Shown here one piece after another: positions 46,473-58,604 of a DNA stretch of 64,000 nucleotides. The notes under the pieces are model-generated. The model did no database searches. It had not been told where the DNA came from and saw nothing but the letters and a program-made list of their open reading frames with translations. Each line of letters opens with the position of its first letter. The stretch's first letter is position 1. The DNA comes from Stictocephala bisonia (lineage: Eukaryota; Arthropoda; Insecta; Hemiptera; Membracidae). The stretch spans positions 248,001 through 312,000 of the forward strand of contig JAQJVL010000153.1 in assembly GCA_035578905.1 (NCBI GenBank), written 5' to 3'. The position numbers and the translations under genes are program-made.

Positions 46473-47095
46473 TTCTTTATAGTGCTGAAATGACCCGAAC
46501 TTTGTGAAAATTTTTTTCTAGAGTTCATCTAAGACCTAAAAGGAAGCTTGGTACCAAGTTTTGTTGCAATGTGATTTGTAGATTCACAAAAAATACATAA
46601 ATTTAAAAGTCGCGTTTTTCGCAGTTTGGTCGCGAACCTGATTGAATGTTTTGAAACCGTTTCTTAGCGAGCACCTACTACCCTAGAGGAAGCTACGTAC
46701 CAAGTTTCATATGAATCCGTTCGGTGGTTTTTGAGATTTCGTGTTTAGTCAGTCAGTGAGTGAGTGAGTTCTTTATAGTGCTGAAATGACCCGAACTTTG
46801 TGAAAACTTTTTTCTAGAGTTCATCTAAGACATAAAAGGAAGCTTGGTACCAAGTTTTGTTGCAATGTGATTTGTAGGTTCACAAAAAATACATAAATTT
46901 AAAAGTCGCGTTTTTCGCGGTTCTGTCGCGAACCTGATTGAATTTTTTGAAACCGTTTCTTAGCGAGCACCTACTACCCTAGAGAAAGCTACGTACCAAG
47001 TTTCATACGAATCCGTTCGGTGGTTTTTGAGATTTCGTGTTTAGTCAGTCAGTGAGTGAGTGAGTGGTATTTGGCTTATATATGTATAGATTAGT
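46473..47095 (+). repeat. Two tandem copies of a 290-bp dispersed repeat
   Basis: TTCTTTATAGTGCTGAAATG starts each copy (46473 and 46771). Both run through GCGAACCTGATTGAA, CTACTACCCTAGAG and CGAATCCGTTCGGTGGTTTT to TCAGTCAGTGAGTGAGTGAG. The second then ends in GGTATTTGGCTTATATATGT and ATAGATTAG. Such AAGTTTCAT...CGAATCCGTT tails are common at the 3' ends of arthropod interspersed repeats. The copies differ by only a handful of bases. Confidence 0.85.
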
Positions 47096-49317
47096 GATCA
47101 GAATTAACAACTATTAATAATTCTATAAACTATCATGATAGAAATACCACTACTTTACGATAGTTCAATGCTATGAATTGGTTATTTACTCCCATTTTTT
47201 AAATTAATGTTTAGTTTAAACATGTCATGCTGCTTATTTTAATTTGTTACGGAAAAGAGTTATTCTGTTACTACGGGGGGTGGGGGGTACAGGTACGATA
47301 CACTCGCTCTGTGAGAAGGCTTAGGATACGTTTATATGTTTATATTATCATCATATTCATCCACTACATACAAGTTCTATATTTTTCACAGCATATATTA
47401 TTTACATTTCCAGTTATAAAGTATCTTATTTTATCCTACAATTGTATTTTTTCTTATAATACATATTAGAATTCATTTAATGTATAATTTGTGACATTAT
47501 CACCTTTTAGGTCATATTTACTAATTAATTTTCGTTTTTTTTGCAGTCATATGTTGTTTGCAAATTTATCAATTTTATTTAAACAGTATTTTTAAATATG
47601 TTTAATTTTACTTAAATGTACTAATTATTGGTTTTCACACCAGTTTAATAACTGTATGATAAACTAATTGACTGTTAATCAAGCTTCTCAGTTAACAAAA
47701 ATTATTAAACAATACGTGTTCAGACAAGATGATATATATTTTTCTTATTTCCAAACCATTAATTAGGCTATTGGTAAATAAACGTTTTCAATGGTCAGTT
47801 GAAAATAGAGAGAAATAAAAGCTAAGCTTACCATTGAAGGATACTTACCAATATTGTAACGCTTGATTCCGTTTTTTATCATATCATTTCCGCTATATAT
47901 CATAACACCTAAAAGTCTGGAGAGCTAAACTTAATCTCTACATCAAGCACTTTACACAACCAGCATCCAATTACTTAACTTTATTAAAGGATTTTATAAG
48001 ATGTTTTTAATAAGAGCAAATTTAATTTTGAGCAGTATATTTAAAACTCTAATTGGATTTATTCAAAACATATTTCTGATTTAATTTAACATTAATGAAC
48101 TGAATATTCAAATTTTGTTATATTAAGAGGTGATAAGTATGTTTAGATCAAACACAAAACACGAAACTTTTCAAACAATACGCATAAATGTATCTATTAC
48201 AAGACTGAAGAAACCCATACACACTGATACACTTTTACTTATGTTACTTAGGCTATGTGCACAGTAAAATGCCTAACTGTGCACTGATACGTGAAATGTT
48301 TAGCATAAAGTCTGCCTAGACGGTTTGTAACTATAAAAAACTATGACTAATTTTAAATGGCAAGTATGGTATAGATTATATTTCAAGCAATACTCTTTAA
48401 ATTCCTAATTTTTTGTAACATATATATCTATTATTAAATCAAAAACACAACTATCTGTCTATTAAGGATAGTAACAATAATACTTAATAACAATACTTAA
48501 TAACAATGACTACTCTAGATAATGAACGCTCACTAGACTCTTTCGTCCCTCATTTTCACCTATATATCTATAATACAAAATTATGTGTCTTTAAAGTAAA
48601 TAAAAATAAACAAAGCGAAAGTTATTTATTTATTGCGTATTCATAGTAAACTACTTGAAAATATGGAGATAAACTGTTTAGTGTTATATACATTTATACA
48701 AAAATAAATGAAATGATTAACCGAGTTATGATTACAGAAATGCAAGTATTTTAAAAAATTAAAACTAATTTAAAAATGTGAAACTTAACTGACGAATAAG
48801 AATTAAGTCAGGCAGTAGAAAATGGGTCAATGGTTATGTCCATTGTTTCTTCTGTCGACAGTAATTATGCATAGGAAAGGTTTATGCTTCTTACAGCTGT
48901 TTCAGATCGTTTGTGAGTTAGAAACGGAACTTGTCTTGAGTTATATCATAAAGTTTCATGAAAGTTAATTTAAGCTTGCACAAATGTATTGATTTTATAA
49001 AGGGGTGGACAAGTAATTGTACATAAACAACTCAAACGCAACTTACAATAAAATGGGTGTCTTGAAACGCAAATACGCAAATTTATATTTTAAATTAAAT
49101 CAGGAGTTATTGGATATTGGTTACGAAGGTGTTCTTTTGTACTAAAATACCTGTTAAAAAGCCATTTTAGATTATATTTATACATTTTACAGAATCCTTG
49201 AATTAAACTAAGGCAACTGACTAAATAGGCCTACACGATAAACTGTCAGACTGGTTTCGTATTTCATATGGACGTTTTAGCAAATACCACACCATGCTTT
49301 AACTATTAAAAGCATGT
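47096..49317. other. AT-rich non-coding
   Basis: A G-rich run GGGGGGTGGGGGGT lies near 47274. An 80-codon frame at 47227-47469 has no domain. No repeats or genes supported. Confidence 0.5.
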
Positions 49318-49835
49318 CAGGTTCTTCCCACTAACTTGATGCTCTCTTGGAGCTGATTATTCTTGAGCAATAATGATGGCTTCCTCCTACCACATTGTGT
49401 CTGAACAGGCGTCTGCGATCTCAGGTTCTTCCCACCAACTTGATGCTCCCTTAGAGCTGACTATCCTTGAGCAAAGTCGACTACTTCCTACTACCACATT
49501 GTATTTGAACTGACAGTGTCTGTGACCTCAGGTTTTACCCATCAACCTGATACTCCCTTAGAGCTGACTATTCTTGAGCAAAGTCGATGACTTCCTACTA
49601 CCACATTGTGTTTGAACTGACAGTGTCTGTGACCTCAGGTTTTACCCATCAACCTGATACTCCCTTAGAGCTGATTATTCTTAAGCGATGTTTATGGTTT
49701 CCTCCTTCAACATTGTATTTGAACTGACAGTGTCTGTGACCTCAGGTTTTACCCATCAACCTGATACTCCCTTAGAGGTTATTATTCTTGAGCAATGTTG
49801 ATGGCCTCCTACCACATTATGTCTGTCTCACCGAA
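49318..49835. repeat. 104-107-bp tandem array, about 5 units
   Basis: CAGGTTTTACCCATCAACCT, CTTAGAGCTGA and TATTCTTGAGCAA recur at spacings of 104, 107, 107 and 107 bp from 49318. The first two units (CTTCCCACYAACTTGATGCT) differ from the last three. The final unit is truncated. Confidence 0.93.
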
Positions 49836-51774
49836 ATGTCTTAATGCTCTGAACAATATTCCATTACGATATTGACTTATAAAGGATGTCCTGAGCTAAT
49901 GAGGCACTTTTTTATAAGAAAATATAAAATTATCTAGGGTGATAAAACTTAATTTTAATATTATTTTAATTAGAAGACTAATGACAAAATACCTACTTTT
50001 CATGGAAATGTCCTTATTAATTGTCAAACTAAAATGCAACGTTGTTACTGGTAATTTATTTGGTATAAACGTTCTAATGATTCAAAATTAACATTTTTAA
50101 ATATTCCGTAAGATGAAGAAATATTAACTTTGTTGTTTTTAAGCGGTTTAATTTTTTTTAAACACAATTTTCATAGTAATTCATTTATAACTGGTTTCAC
50201 TAATCATATTAAAATGCATATTGCAAGTAATTTTCACTATTGATGAACTTCATAACATAACTTTTCCACAATCCTATTCAGTTGATTACTTTGAAGTATA
50301 TTGTTTGAGTGGGGGGGGGGGGCGAATATCATATTCATACTTACTTTGCACTCGAAAGTAACATAAAAGCATATAAACGCAATAGTTTTAATTTTAAGTA
50401 AAATTTTTTTGTACCTGTAAATATCTTTTCTATTCATTTTGGTCTTTCTTATTGAACATTATTTTCCATTCCATACAGATAAGAGAAGGGTCGAAATCAG
50501 TATAAATATAAAAAACTATCTCAAAAATCAATCATTTAACATTCTTGGGGATTATGTTGAAAGTTAAAAATTAAATTTTATTTAAATATGAAAATTAGGC
50601 TAACAAAGTGAAGGAATATACAAAACCTAATATGATTAAGAAATATTATAACAGGCATAAGAATATAAAACATCTTAAACATCATTACATTAGTAAAAAA
50701 GTTAATAAGAACAATTACCGTCCTTTATACTAAATGAACACAATAAATACACAAGTATTTCTTAGTATTCGCGATATATAGCCTTCGTAGTAAAATGTAA
50801 TGAATGATTTAACTACAGTGAATACAAGCATTTCAACAACAAACCTGTCTATTGAATAATCGAAGTAATAATAGAATAAGAATACAATATTATTTATGAA
50901 AGAGTACTACAGTTCAATCGGGAATCTCAGTATAAACACTAAACTGTGTTCTAAGAGTAATTACTTACCTAAAGATACTGTACAAATCATCTAAAAAAGG
51001 TTTGACCAATAAGGAAATAGGCTGAAGGATGTCGAGTTATCTACGCGTGACGACGACACAGCCCTTCACAGTGCCTTTAATGACTTCTTTGTTTCCAATG
51101 TAGTAGCAGTCTGTCTTATAATGATGTGATTTAGTAAAGTCTTAGACAAAACATAAGTAAATCACTCTAATTCCAGCCCTATGATTAAAATATATTCAAA
51201 ATTACAGAATCAATATTCATTGAATCGATATAGAAGAAACTAATTGTAGTTGATTGATAGTTTGATAGTGATAGTGATAGTAATTGTGATAGTGATATTG
51301 TTAGTTCAGAATATTTTTAACTATATATGACATTAAAGTTATTTTATATTTGCTAACAATAATTATTACATAATTTTGTCCTCAGTAAGCTAAATTAATA
51401 TTTATTAAAACAGCATTTATCGTGTATTTCCAGAGAAATTCAGGTAAATAACACACTAATATAATAAAACTACCAGTTTAATTTAAAATACTAAATTTAA
51501 TCCAAGGATATTACAAGAGTTTAAGTTATTTCGTTTTCATTACATTCCTTCTTTATCTTCAAGTGAGAAGACCTGTACTTGCACATTGTTTCTAAATACT
51601 ACCTCCAACACAGTAATTTTGTTTAAAGAACTAGTTTTTTTAGTTAGGATGTAAATTCCAAACATTAATTATATTGCACAAAATTTGTAGCATTGTTAGT
51701 AGAAGATCGTGAAATACTTATAATTAAAAATGTTAGTTTTTATAAGTGATGTTTTGTTCTCCTATTCATCAAAG
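49836..51774. other. AT-rich non-coding
   Basis: A run of twelve G lies at 50311-50322. The sequence around 51035-51110 is less AT-rich (GCGTGACGACGACACAGCCC) and may be a mobile-element scrap. No gene supported. Confidence 0.5.
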
Positions 51775-51956
51775 CGTTAAAACTTTACATATCGCAGATG
51801 TATGATACACACTTTACTTATCACAGATGGATGATACATACTTTACTTGTCACAGATGTATGATACATACTTTACTTATCACAGATGTATGATACACACT
51901 TCACATATCACAGATGTATGATACACACTTCACGTATCACAGATGTATGATACATG
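51775..51956. repeat. 29-bp tandem array, left copy, about 6 units
   Basis: TATCACAGATGTATGATACA followed by CACTTTACT recurs every 29 bp. Units here often have ATACTTTACTT, unlike most of the right array. The first unit is degenerate (TATCGCAG). Confidence 0.95.
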
Positions 51957-52181
51957 TTAGTCGTAGTAATATTCTTTTATGAAAATTAACTATTGATGTA
52001 TTAAAATAAATATACATATATATACTTATACAATTTTTGGCTCAGCTGAGTAGAATAAACTGTATCATTGTTATATAATAAATGAAATTACAGATTACAG
52101 ACTCTATTTCTACACAAATCATCACCCGGGTTACGGTTGTGAAGAGATTTACGTGTAAATCTAGCAATTGTAAAAATTTAT
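51957..52181. repeat. 225-bp flank, left copy of a long duplication
   Basis: Nearly identical to 55891-56123. I see only about four substitutions and a 2-base TA length change in an AT run. It ends exactly where the non-LTR element begins, at AAAAATTTAT. Confidence 0.95.
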
Positions 52182-52217
52182 AGAGCATTTTGTTCCTCTA
52201 TAGAGACAGCCTCAGCG

Positions 52218-53470
52218 ATGTCTAGGCTACACAAAGTGCTGGCTAAGGACCCTGGGGGAGGACTGGGATCCCTTATTAGAGAGGATGGGGAGTGGACCAG
52301 TTCAGAAGAAGAGACCTTGCAACTTTTATTTGAGACTCACTTCCCGGGATCCGTCGAGGAACCGGCGGTGGGCCCCCCCACTTCGGTGGGGTGGGCTTGC
52401 ACTGGGGCCTCGCACGGGGACTGGAGTGAGGCAAAGAAGGTTGTCACAGAGCAAAGGATTAGGTGGGCTGTTGAGTGCTTCGCCCCCTTCAAGAGCGCTG
52501 GGCCGGATGGCATCCTACCTGTGCACTTGCAGAGGGGTTTGGAGCCGCTCCTACCCCACATGACCGCAATTTGTAGGGCCTCCCTGGCCTTGGGTTATAT
52601 CCCAAGGCTGTGGAGGACCGCAAAAGTAGTGTATATCCCCAAATCTGGAAGGGGTACACATTCCAGACCTAAAGACTTCAGACCGATCAGCCTCATGTCT
52701 TTTCTTTTAAAGACATTGGAGAGGCTGGTCGAGAGACGGGGTGTTGAGAGATAACCCACTCCATACAAACCAACACGCATACATGGCTGGGAGATCTGCG
52801 GAGTCGGCTCTTCATAGACTCGTCACGAGGGTTGAGGGGATGATTCGGCAGAAGGAGCTAGCCATGGGTGTCTTCACGGACATAGAGGGGGCGTTCAATA
52901 ATGTCTCCCCACAGTCTATGATCGATGCTGTCGTTAGGACGGGCGTCAATGGCATCATTGTCAGATGGATTGAGGCCTACCTACGCAGCAGAACGGTTAA
53001 GGCAACATTGAACGAAGCGTCAGTTCAGGTTGTAGTCGGCAGCGGCTGCCCCCAAGGGGGCGTCCTTTCCCCTCTCCTGTGGTCCTTGGTGGTTGATGAC
53101 CTACTAGGGGCGCTGAACGGGATGGGGGTATATGCTCAGGCATACGCGGACGATGTGTGTATACTGGGCGTTGGTAAGTTTGCCAGCACGGTGTCGGACA
53201 TCGTCCAGGCTGCCTTGAGATACCTAGAAAGGTGGTGTAGGGACAAGGGGCTCTCTGTTAACCCTAACAAGACAGAAATTGTACTTTTCACTAGGAAGAA
53301 GAGGCTGGATATACACGCCCACCATGGGAAATATGGAGCTAAGAGCTACAGGGTCGGTCAAGTATCTGGGGGTTATCCTGGATGCTAAACTGAACTGGCT
53401 CAAGCACCTACAGGAGAAAGCCAGGAAGTTCAGAATGGCTTTCTGGGCTTGTCGGAGGGCCATCGGACAA
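52218..53470 (+). pseudogene. Reverse transcriptase domain, frameshifted
   Basis: Three frames are needed. The first (52218-52754) gives FKSAGPDGILPVHLQRGLEP and VVYIPKSGRGTHSRPKDFRP followed by ISLMSFLLKTLERLVER. The second (to about 53330) gives HAYMAGRSAESALHRLV, GVFTDIEGAFNNVS with the first catalytic Asp, GCPQGGVLSPLLWSLVVDDL and AYADDVCIL (YADD at 53143-53154). The third gives VKYLGVILDAKLNWLKHLQE. Shifts lie near 52740, between 53290 and 53340, and near 53467. The catalytic residues are intact, so decay is by indels only. Confidence 0.92.
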
Positions 53471-54762
53471 CGTGGGGTCTAAAACCAAAGATGGTTTACT
53501 GGCTATACACGAGTGTACTTCGGCCCTCATTATGTTATGCGGCTGTTGTCTGGTGGCCGGCCATGGCACAGAATAGTGCAAGGCTAACACTAGACAGATG
53601 TCAGAGAATGGCGTGCCTGGGAATCACAGGGGCAATTAGAACAACCCCATTGGCGGCGATGGAGGTCCTCACTGGGCTCCGCCCAATGGACCTGTTTGTA
53701 AAAGGGGAGGCCAGTAAAGCGGCCTTCAGAATAAGGGCGACTGGTGGCTGGCTGTCTGGCCAACCAGGACTCTACGGGAGTATACTATCTGGGGACATTG
53801 GTCTGGACCCGTTGATTTCGATGGGAACAGACTTAATGGTACCTAAGTACAGAATTAACAGGTGGGTTAGGGCCTTCCTTCTAAGCAGAGATGAGTGGAT
53901 GGGGAGTACCGAGCCCGCACAAGTAAAAGGAAGCATGTGGTATACAGACGGCTCGCTTACAGAAGAAGGTGCGGGTGCGGGGGTGTACGGGAGGGGAGCA
54001 CGGAAAGTTCTGTCTGTACCTCTAGGGGCCCATGCAACCGTCTTCCAGGCGGAGGTGATGGCTATTATGATAGCCACACAAGAAGAAATGCGTCTAGGTG
54101 GCTTCGGAGGAGTTGTCTCAATCTGCTCGGACAGCCAGGCGGCGATAAAGGCGATCATGGCACCACGTACCAGCTCTAAGCTGGTATGGGAGTGCCAGGG
54201 GATCCTGGAGACTCTTTGCCAGCGTAAACAGGTGAGACTCATATGGGTCCCTGGGCATGCTGGTATTGATAGGAATGAGAGAGCCGATGCACTGGCTAGG
54301 AGGGGGGCAAAGTGCCCACTGCTGGGGCCGGAGCCGGCTCTTGGTATTCCTCTTCAAAAGGTAAAAAGAAGAATTGACAGGTGGACCTCTGAGAAACACG
54401 ATAGCAGATGGAGGACCGAGTCTGGGCTCAGGCAGTCTCGTGCTCTTATCCAAGGACCGGGTCGCTGGTACAGCGGAGATCTGCTGAGCTGTAACCGGGC
54501 CAAGGTGAGGGCGGTTACGGGTATGCTGACCGGACACAATCTTCTTAACAGACATATGAAGATTATGGGCCTAACAGAGGACTCCACATGTAGGCTCTGT
54601 GAGGAGGATGAGGAGAGCTCCATACACATCTTTTGTCATTGTGGAGCTCTCTCATCCCTTAGGTATAGGACTCTGGGTGCCGCTTTTCTGGAACCAGAGG
54701 ATATTAGAAGGGCTACACTCGGGGAGATCATGACCTTCATAAGGGGGACTGGTCTCTTGTGA
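53449..54762 (+). pseudogene. RT thumb region, RNase H domain and C-terminal knuckle
   Basis: This is a long open frame of 437 codons. After the RT thumb (YWLYTSVLRPSLCYAAVVWW) it carries a complete RNase H: MWYTDGSLTEEGAG (first Asp, near 53946), FQAEVMAI (Glu), ICSDSQAAIKAI (second Asp) and WVPGHAGIDRNERADALAR (His and last Asp). The C-terminus has STCRLCEEDEESSIHIFCHC, a CxxC...HxxxxC knuckle found after RNase H in such elements, and ends in FIRGTGLL. RNase H degrades the RNA template after target-primed reverse transcription. The frame itself looks undamaged; it is a pseudogene only because the upstream RT is shifted. Confidence 0.92.
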
Positions 54763-54858
54763 CACTGTCGCCAGTCTCGGGGCGCAAAGGGCCATAGAGT
54801 CCAGGCGCAGTGGGCTTGGCGACAGGACCACAACCCGGTGTATCTAATCTAATCTAAA

Positions 54859-55890
54859 CTATCACAGATGTATGATACACACTTTACATATCACAGATGT
54901 ATGATACATACTTTACTTATCACAGATGTATGATACACACTTTACTTATCACAGATGTATGATACACACTTTACATATCACAGATGTATAATACACACTT
55001 TACAAATCACAGATGTATGATACACACTTTACATATCACAGATGTATGATACACACTTTACAAATCACAGATGTACGATACACACTTTACATATCACAGA
55101 TGTATAATACACACTTTACAAATCACAGATGTATGATACACACTTCACATATCACAGATGTATGATACACACTTTACAAATCACAGATGTACGATACACA
55201 CTTTACATATCACAGATGTATAATACACACTTTACAAATCACAGATGTATGATACACACTTCACATATCACAGATGTATGACACACACTTTACAAATCAC
55301 AGATGTATGATACACAATTTACAAATCACAGATGTACGATACACACTTTACATATCACAGATGTATAATACACACTTTACAAATCACAGATGTATGATAC
55401 ACACTTTACAAATCACAGATGTACGATACACACTTTACAAATCACAGATGTATGATACACACTTTACAAATCACAGATGTATGATACACACTTCACATAT
55501 CACAGATGTATGACACACACTTTACAAATCACAGATGTATGATACACAATTTACAAATCACAGATGTACGATACACACTTTACATATCACAGATGTATAA
55601 TACACACTTTACAAATCACAGATGTATGATACACACTTCACATATCACAGATGTATGATACACACTTTACATATCACAGATGTATGATACACACTTTACA
55701 AATCACAGATGTATGATACACACTTTACAAATCACAGATGTATGATACACACTTTACATATCACAGATGTATGATACACACTTTACATATCACAGATGTA
55801 TGATACACACTTCACAAATAACAGATGTATGATACACACTTCACATATCACAGATGTATGATACACACTTCACATATCACAGATGTATGA
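54859..55890. repeat. 29-bp tandem array, right copy, about 35 units
   Basis: ATCACAGATGTATGATACAC followed by ACTTTACAT or ACTTTACAA every 29 bp. Units with TACATATCAC and TACAAATCAC often alternate, and ATGTACGAT, ATGTATAAT variants recur in ordered groups about 116 and 232 bp apart, so it grew by copying multi-unit blocks. It starts directly after the non-LTR tail. Confidence 0.97.
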
Positions 55891-56123
55891 TACATGTTAG
55901 TCGTAGTAATATTCTTTTATGAAAACTAACTATTGATGTATTAAAATAAATATACATATATATATACTTATACAATTTTTGGCTCAGCTGAGTGGAATAA
56001 ACTGTATCATTGTTATATAATAAATGAAATTACAGATTACAGACTCTATTTCTACACAAATCATCACCCGGGTTACGGTTGTGAAGAGATTTACGTGTAA
56101 ATCAAGCAATTGTAAAAATTTAT
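55891..56123. repeat. 230-bp flank, right copy of a long duplication
   Basis: Matches 51957-52181 closely and continues after AAAAATTTAT into TTCTAGTCTAAG, which is presumably the original right flank of the locus. Confidence 0.95.
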
Positions 56124-57769
56124 TTCTAGTCTAAGATTAGCAGACTTTTTTTAAAGGTTCTTGCATTACTCTAATAATACTTATGGTGTAAGAAGTGACC
56201 GTCGAATAATTTATAGTAAAAACACATAACATATAAGATTGATCGATCCTCTGAGGATTTACACATTTGTATTCTTCGAGATAAGAAGTTATTGTTATAG
56301 GATCTTATTTAACGTGGTTTAATATAAAACTAGTTCCTCGTTTTGTTTAGATTTAAAATAATAACACCATCTATGAAATTAATTGAATATTTTAAAATAG
56401 TTCAATACTTTTGAATTTTTAAGTAAATTTGTCAATTAGAAAAAATAATTTGCCAAAAACATAGTTTAACGAACAAATCTGACAAATTTTGACAAACCAA
56501 ATAATAAAAATTTTCTTAACGATTATTTTCAAGACTGGTTTGATTTTTCAATGTTTATATTATTAATACATTTTTACATGATTACCATTTTTATCAGTAT
56601 AATACGTTTAAAATAAGTATATATCTTATGTCAGTCTCTTTCTGTTTAAATAATATTCGATCACATTAATCCGTTATTTATAATTGAATTAAAGTAAGTA
56701 ACATATTTGTCTATTTTTAAAATGTGTATTTTTCATTGCGTCATTGAATAAATAAATTAATAACTACTTAAAGTTAGCAAGTTATGTTTTTAGAAATTAT
56801 TATATTGCGTTTCAGTACATGTAAAAATTTCAAACAAAACATAGTGATGCAATATTTTACTAAAATTTAAATCCAGCGTTTCATTTATGTCATAAAACAA
56901 CTTTCTATCAACCGTAAAAGTGCTTTGTATGACATGTACTGGAATTTTCAAGCAGAGAAATTAGTGTTGTTTGCCAGAATCGTCTAATTTTATCAAGTTT
57001 GTGACTTTTAATTGCCATTTTGCGATTCTACTACGTTAACAAACCATCACAGATAAAATTGTATATTATTTGTAAGACAGAAATTATTTATAGTTCTTCA
57101 ATGAAGTGTAAAACACAAACTGCAGCATACTTCATTTATTTTTCTATTCAGTCTGAGAGTATAACATTAGTTACAAAACAGTTAAGCCTGTGGTAATAAG
57201 TAAGATAAGTAAAGGATTAAACATCTGTACTAACATAAACTGTCCTGGTTGAACCCCTACATTGATAACTTTTACATAAAACTATTAATATAAACTGGAA
57301 ATAGCTTAAGTATTTGAAAAAACACCTCCCTATACCAACTAACATAACCTAAGAGTAATAATTAGGAAAATAGTTACTATCTTCATTATGCTAAATCAAA
57401 TAGAATGCTAAAGCAAATCATAATATTATAACATAAACATAACAAATTTGATACCGTTAAAAATATTATTAATAATGTTATTGACTTACAGTATATGCTG
57501 AATCTGGTCTCATTTATCTTTCACATCTTGTCTTCAAATGTGATAGGGATTAACCTCCTAGACATAAACTCTGCTCGGGTACAAAAAGACCTGTTGCTGA
57601 ATAAGGTCATTGGAATGATAAAGAGATTATCGGGTTGATAGGAATAATATAAGATCATAGATATTCTCAAAGGGAGCATCAAATAGGTGGGAAAAGTAGT
57701 AGATCTTACATATGAGACGGCGACACAATGTTGTGCGTATTTTAAGGCGAATATGAATGATGATATAAG
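56124..57769. other. AT-rich non-coding
   Basis: No gene or tandem repeat is seen. The part from about 57530 is less AT-rich and runs into the SINE-like repeat. Confidence 0.5.
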
Positions 57770-58158
57770 AGTAGGATGAGTGTGGATGAGTGTAGTCTGG
57801 TTACTAACTGAGTTCAGCTGTTCCTCAGAAAGGGCAATTTATTAATAGCCCAACAGCCAAGGCAACTAAGGGACCTACTGATTTACGTGGAATCCGAACC
57901 ACATAGTGCTGGTCTGATTTTCAGCTAATTGACAAGCCTGATACTCAGTTATCTCCCCCACACAACATCCGTATAATGATTATCGCCCAAAATGGACACC
58001 CCAGACTTCGATAGTAATGTCCACGCAGATAGCATCCATTGAGCGGACGCCATGTCGGTATTAAGAGGACCGAGCATCGAACCTATCGCGTACAATCTCC
58101 CAAACACTTTGTCCCCAAGCAGCTGGGTTACAGCACTGCGCCACCAGTGCCGACACTG
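57770..58158 (-). repeat. tRNA-headed SINE-like element, longest copy
   Basis: On the minus strand the head reads GTCGGCACTGGTGGCGCAGT with an A-box-like TGGCGCAGTG (58134-58143 on +) and a B box GGTTCGATGCTC (58072-58083). The body runs about 390 bp and ends near ACTCATCCACACTCATCCTAC. Partial copies occur at 30413-30553 (head) and 5247-5390 (tail), so this is a genuine interspersed family. It could also be the 5' part of a longer element; the tail has no clear poly-A. Confidence 0.75.
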
Positions 58159-58319
58159 ATCACAGACACTGCCAGTTCAGACACAACACGGGAGGAGGAA
58201 ACCATAAACATCGCTCGAGAATAATCAGCTCAAAGGGAGTATTGCAATGTTCATCCAACATCGAATTGAACATTAATTGTATATAATTTTTCGTTTGGAG
58301 GAGCAATAATCCATTTACA

Positions 58320-58604
58320 GGACACCCACCCACTATCACTATCACTATCACACCACACCACCCGCCCACCCATACACGTACAATGGTAGTAACCCACCCG
58401 CCCACCCATACACGTACAATGGTAGTAACCCACCCGCCCACCCATACACGTACAATGGTAGTAACCCACCCGCCCACCCATACACATACAGTAATATTGA
58501 CCCACCCACCCACCCATATACGTACAGTGGTATTGACCCACCCGCCCACCCATACACGTACAGTAGTATTGACCCACCCATACACGTACAGTAGTATTGA
58601 TGGG
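58320..58604 (-). repeat. 36-bp G-rich minisatellite, block 6
   Basis: About seven units with the C-rich strand on + (CCACCCATACACGTACAATG then GTAGTAACCCACCCGC, later the ATTGACCCACC type). It is preceded by a CACTATCACTATCACTATCA microsatellite at about 58331-58351. The last unit lacks about 12 bp. Many units read on the minus strand as GGGTGGGCGGGTGGG, a G-quadruplex pattern. All frames of 60-157 codons crossing it are repeat artefacts. Confidence 0.95.

Larger units (their letters stand above)
52182..54858 (+). mobile_element. 5'-truncated non-LTR retrotransposon, RT plus RNase H
   Basis: The element starts within the region before the RT domain and ends with a tail of TCTAATCTAATCTAA at about 54843-54857. 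It encodes RT, RNase H and a C-terminal CCHC-like knuckle. A gene order of RT then RNase H with a short-repeat tail fits I-superfamily elements such as the LOA group; the clade is tentative. No AP endonuclease or ORF1 is present. Its GC content is far above its surroundings, suggesting fairly recent arrival. It sits inside a duplicated 29-bp array region. Confidence 0.85.

Noticed and set aside
47227..47469. 80-codon ORF
   Set aside because: Composition is typical of AT-rich chance frames and no domain or repeat supports it.
53772..54629. Minus-strand ORFs of 91-156 codons opposite the RNase H region
   Set aside because: They overlap a well-supported RNase H frame on the + strand and have no motif; they are antisense shadows in GC-rich coding DNA.
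55274..55513. 79-codon ORF across the 29-bp array
   Set aside because: The frame is kept only because three units equal 87 bp without stops. It has no domain and is embedded wholly in the array.
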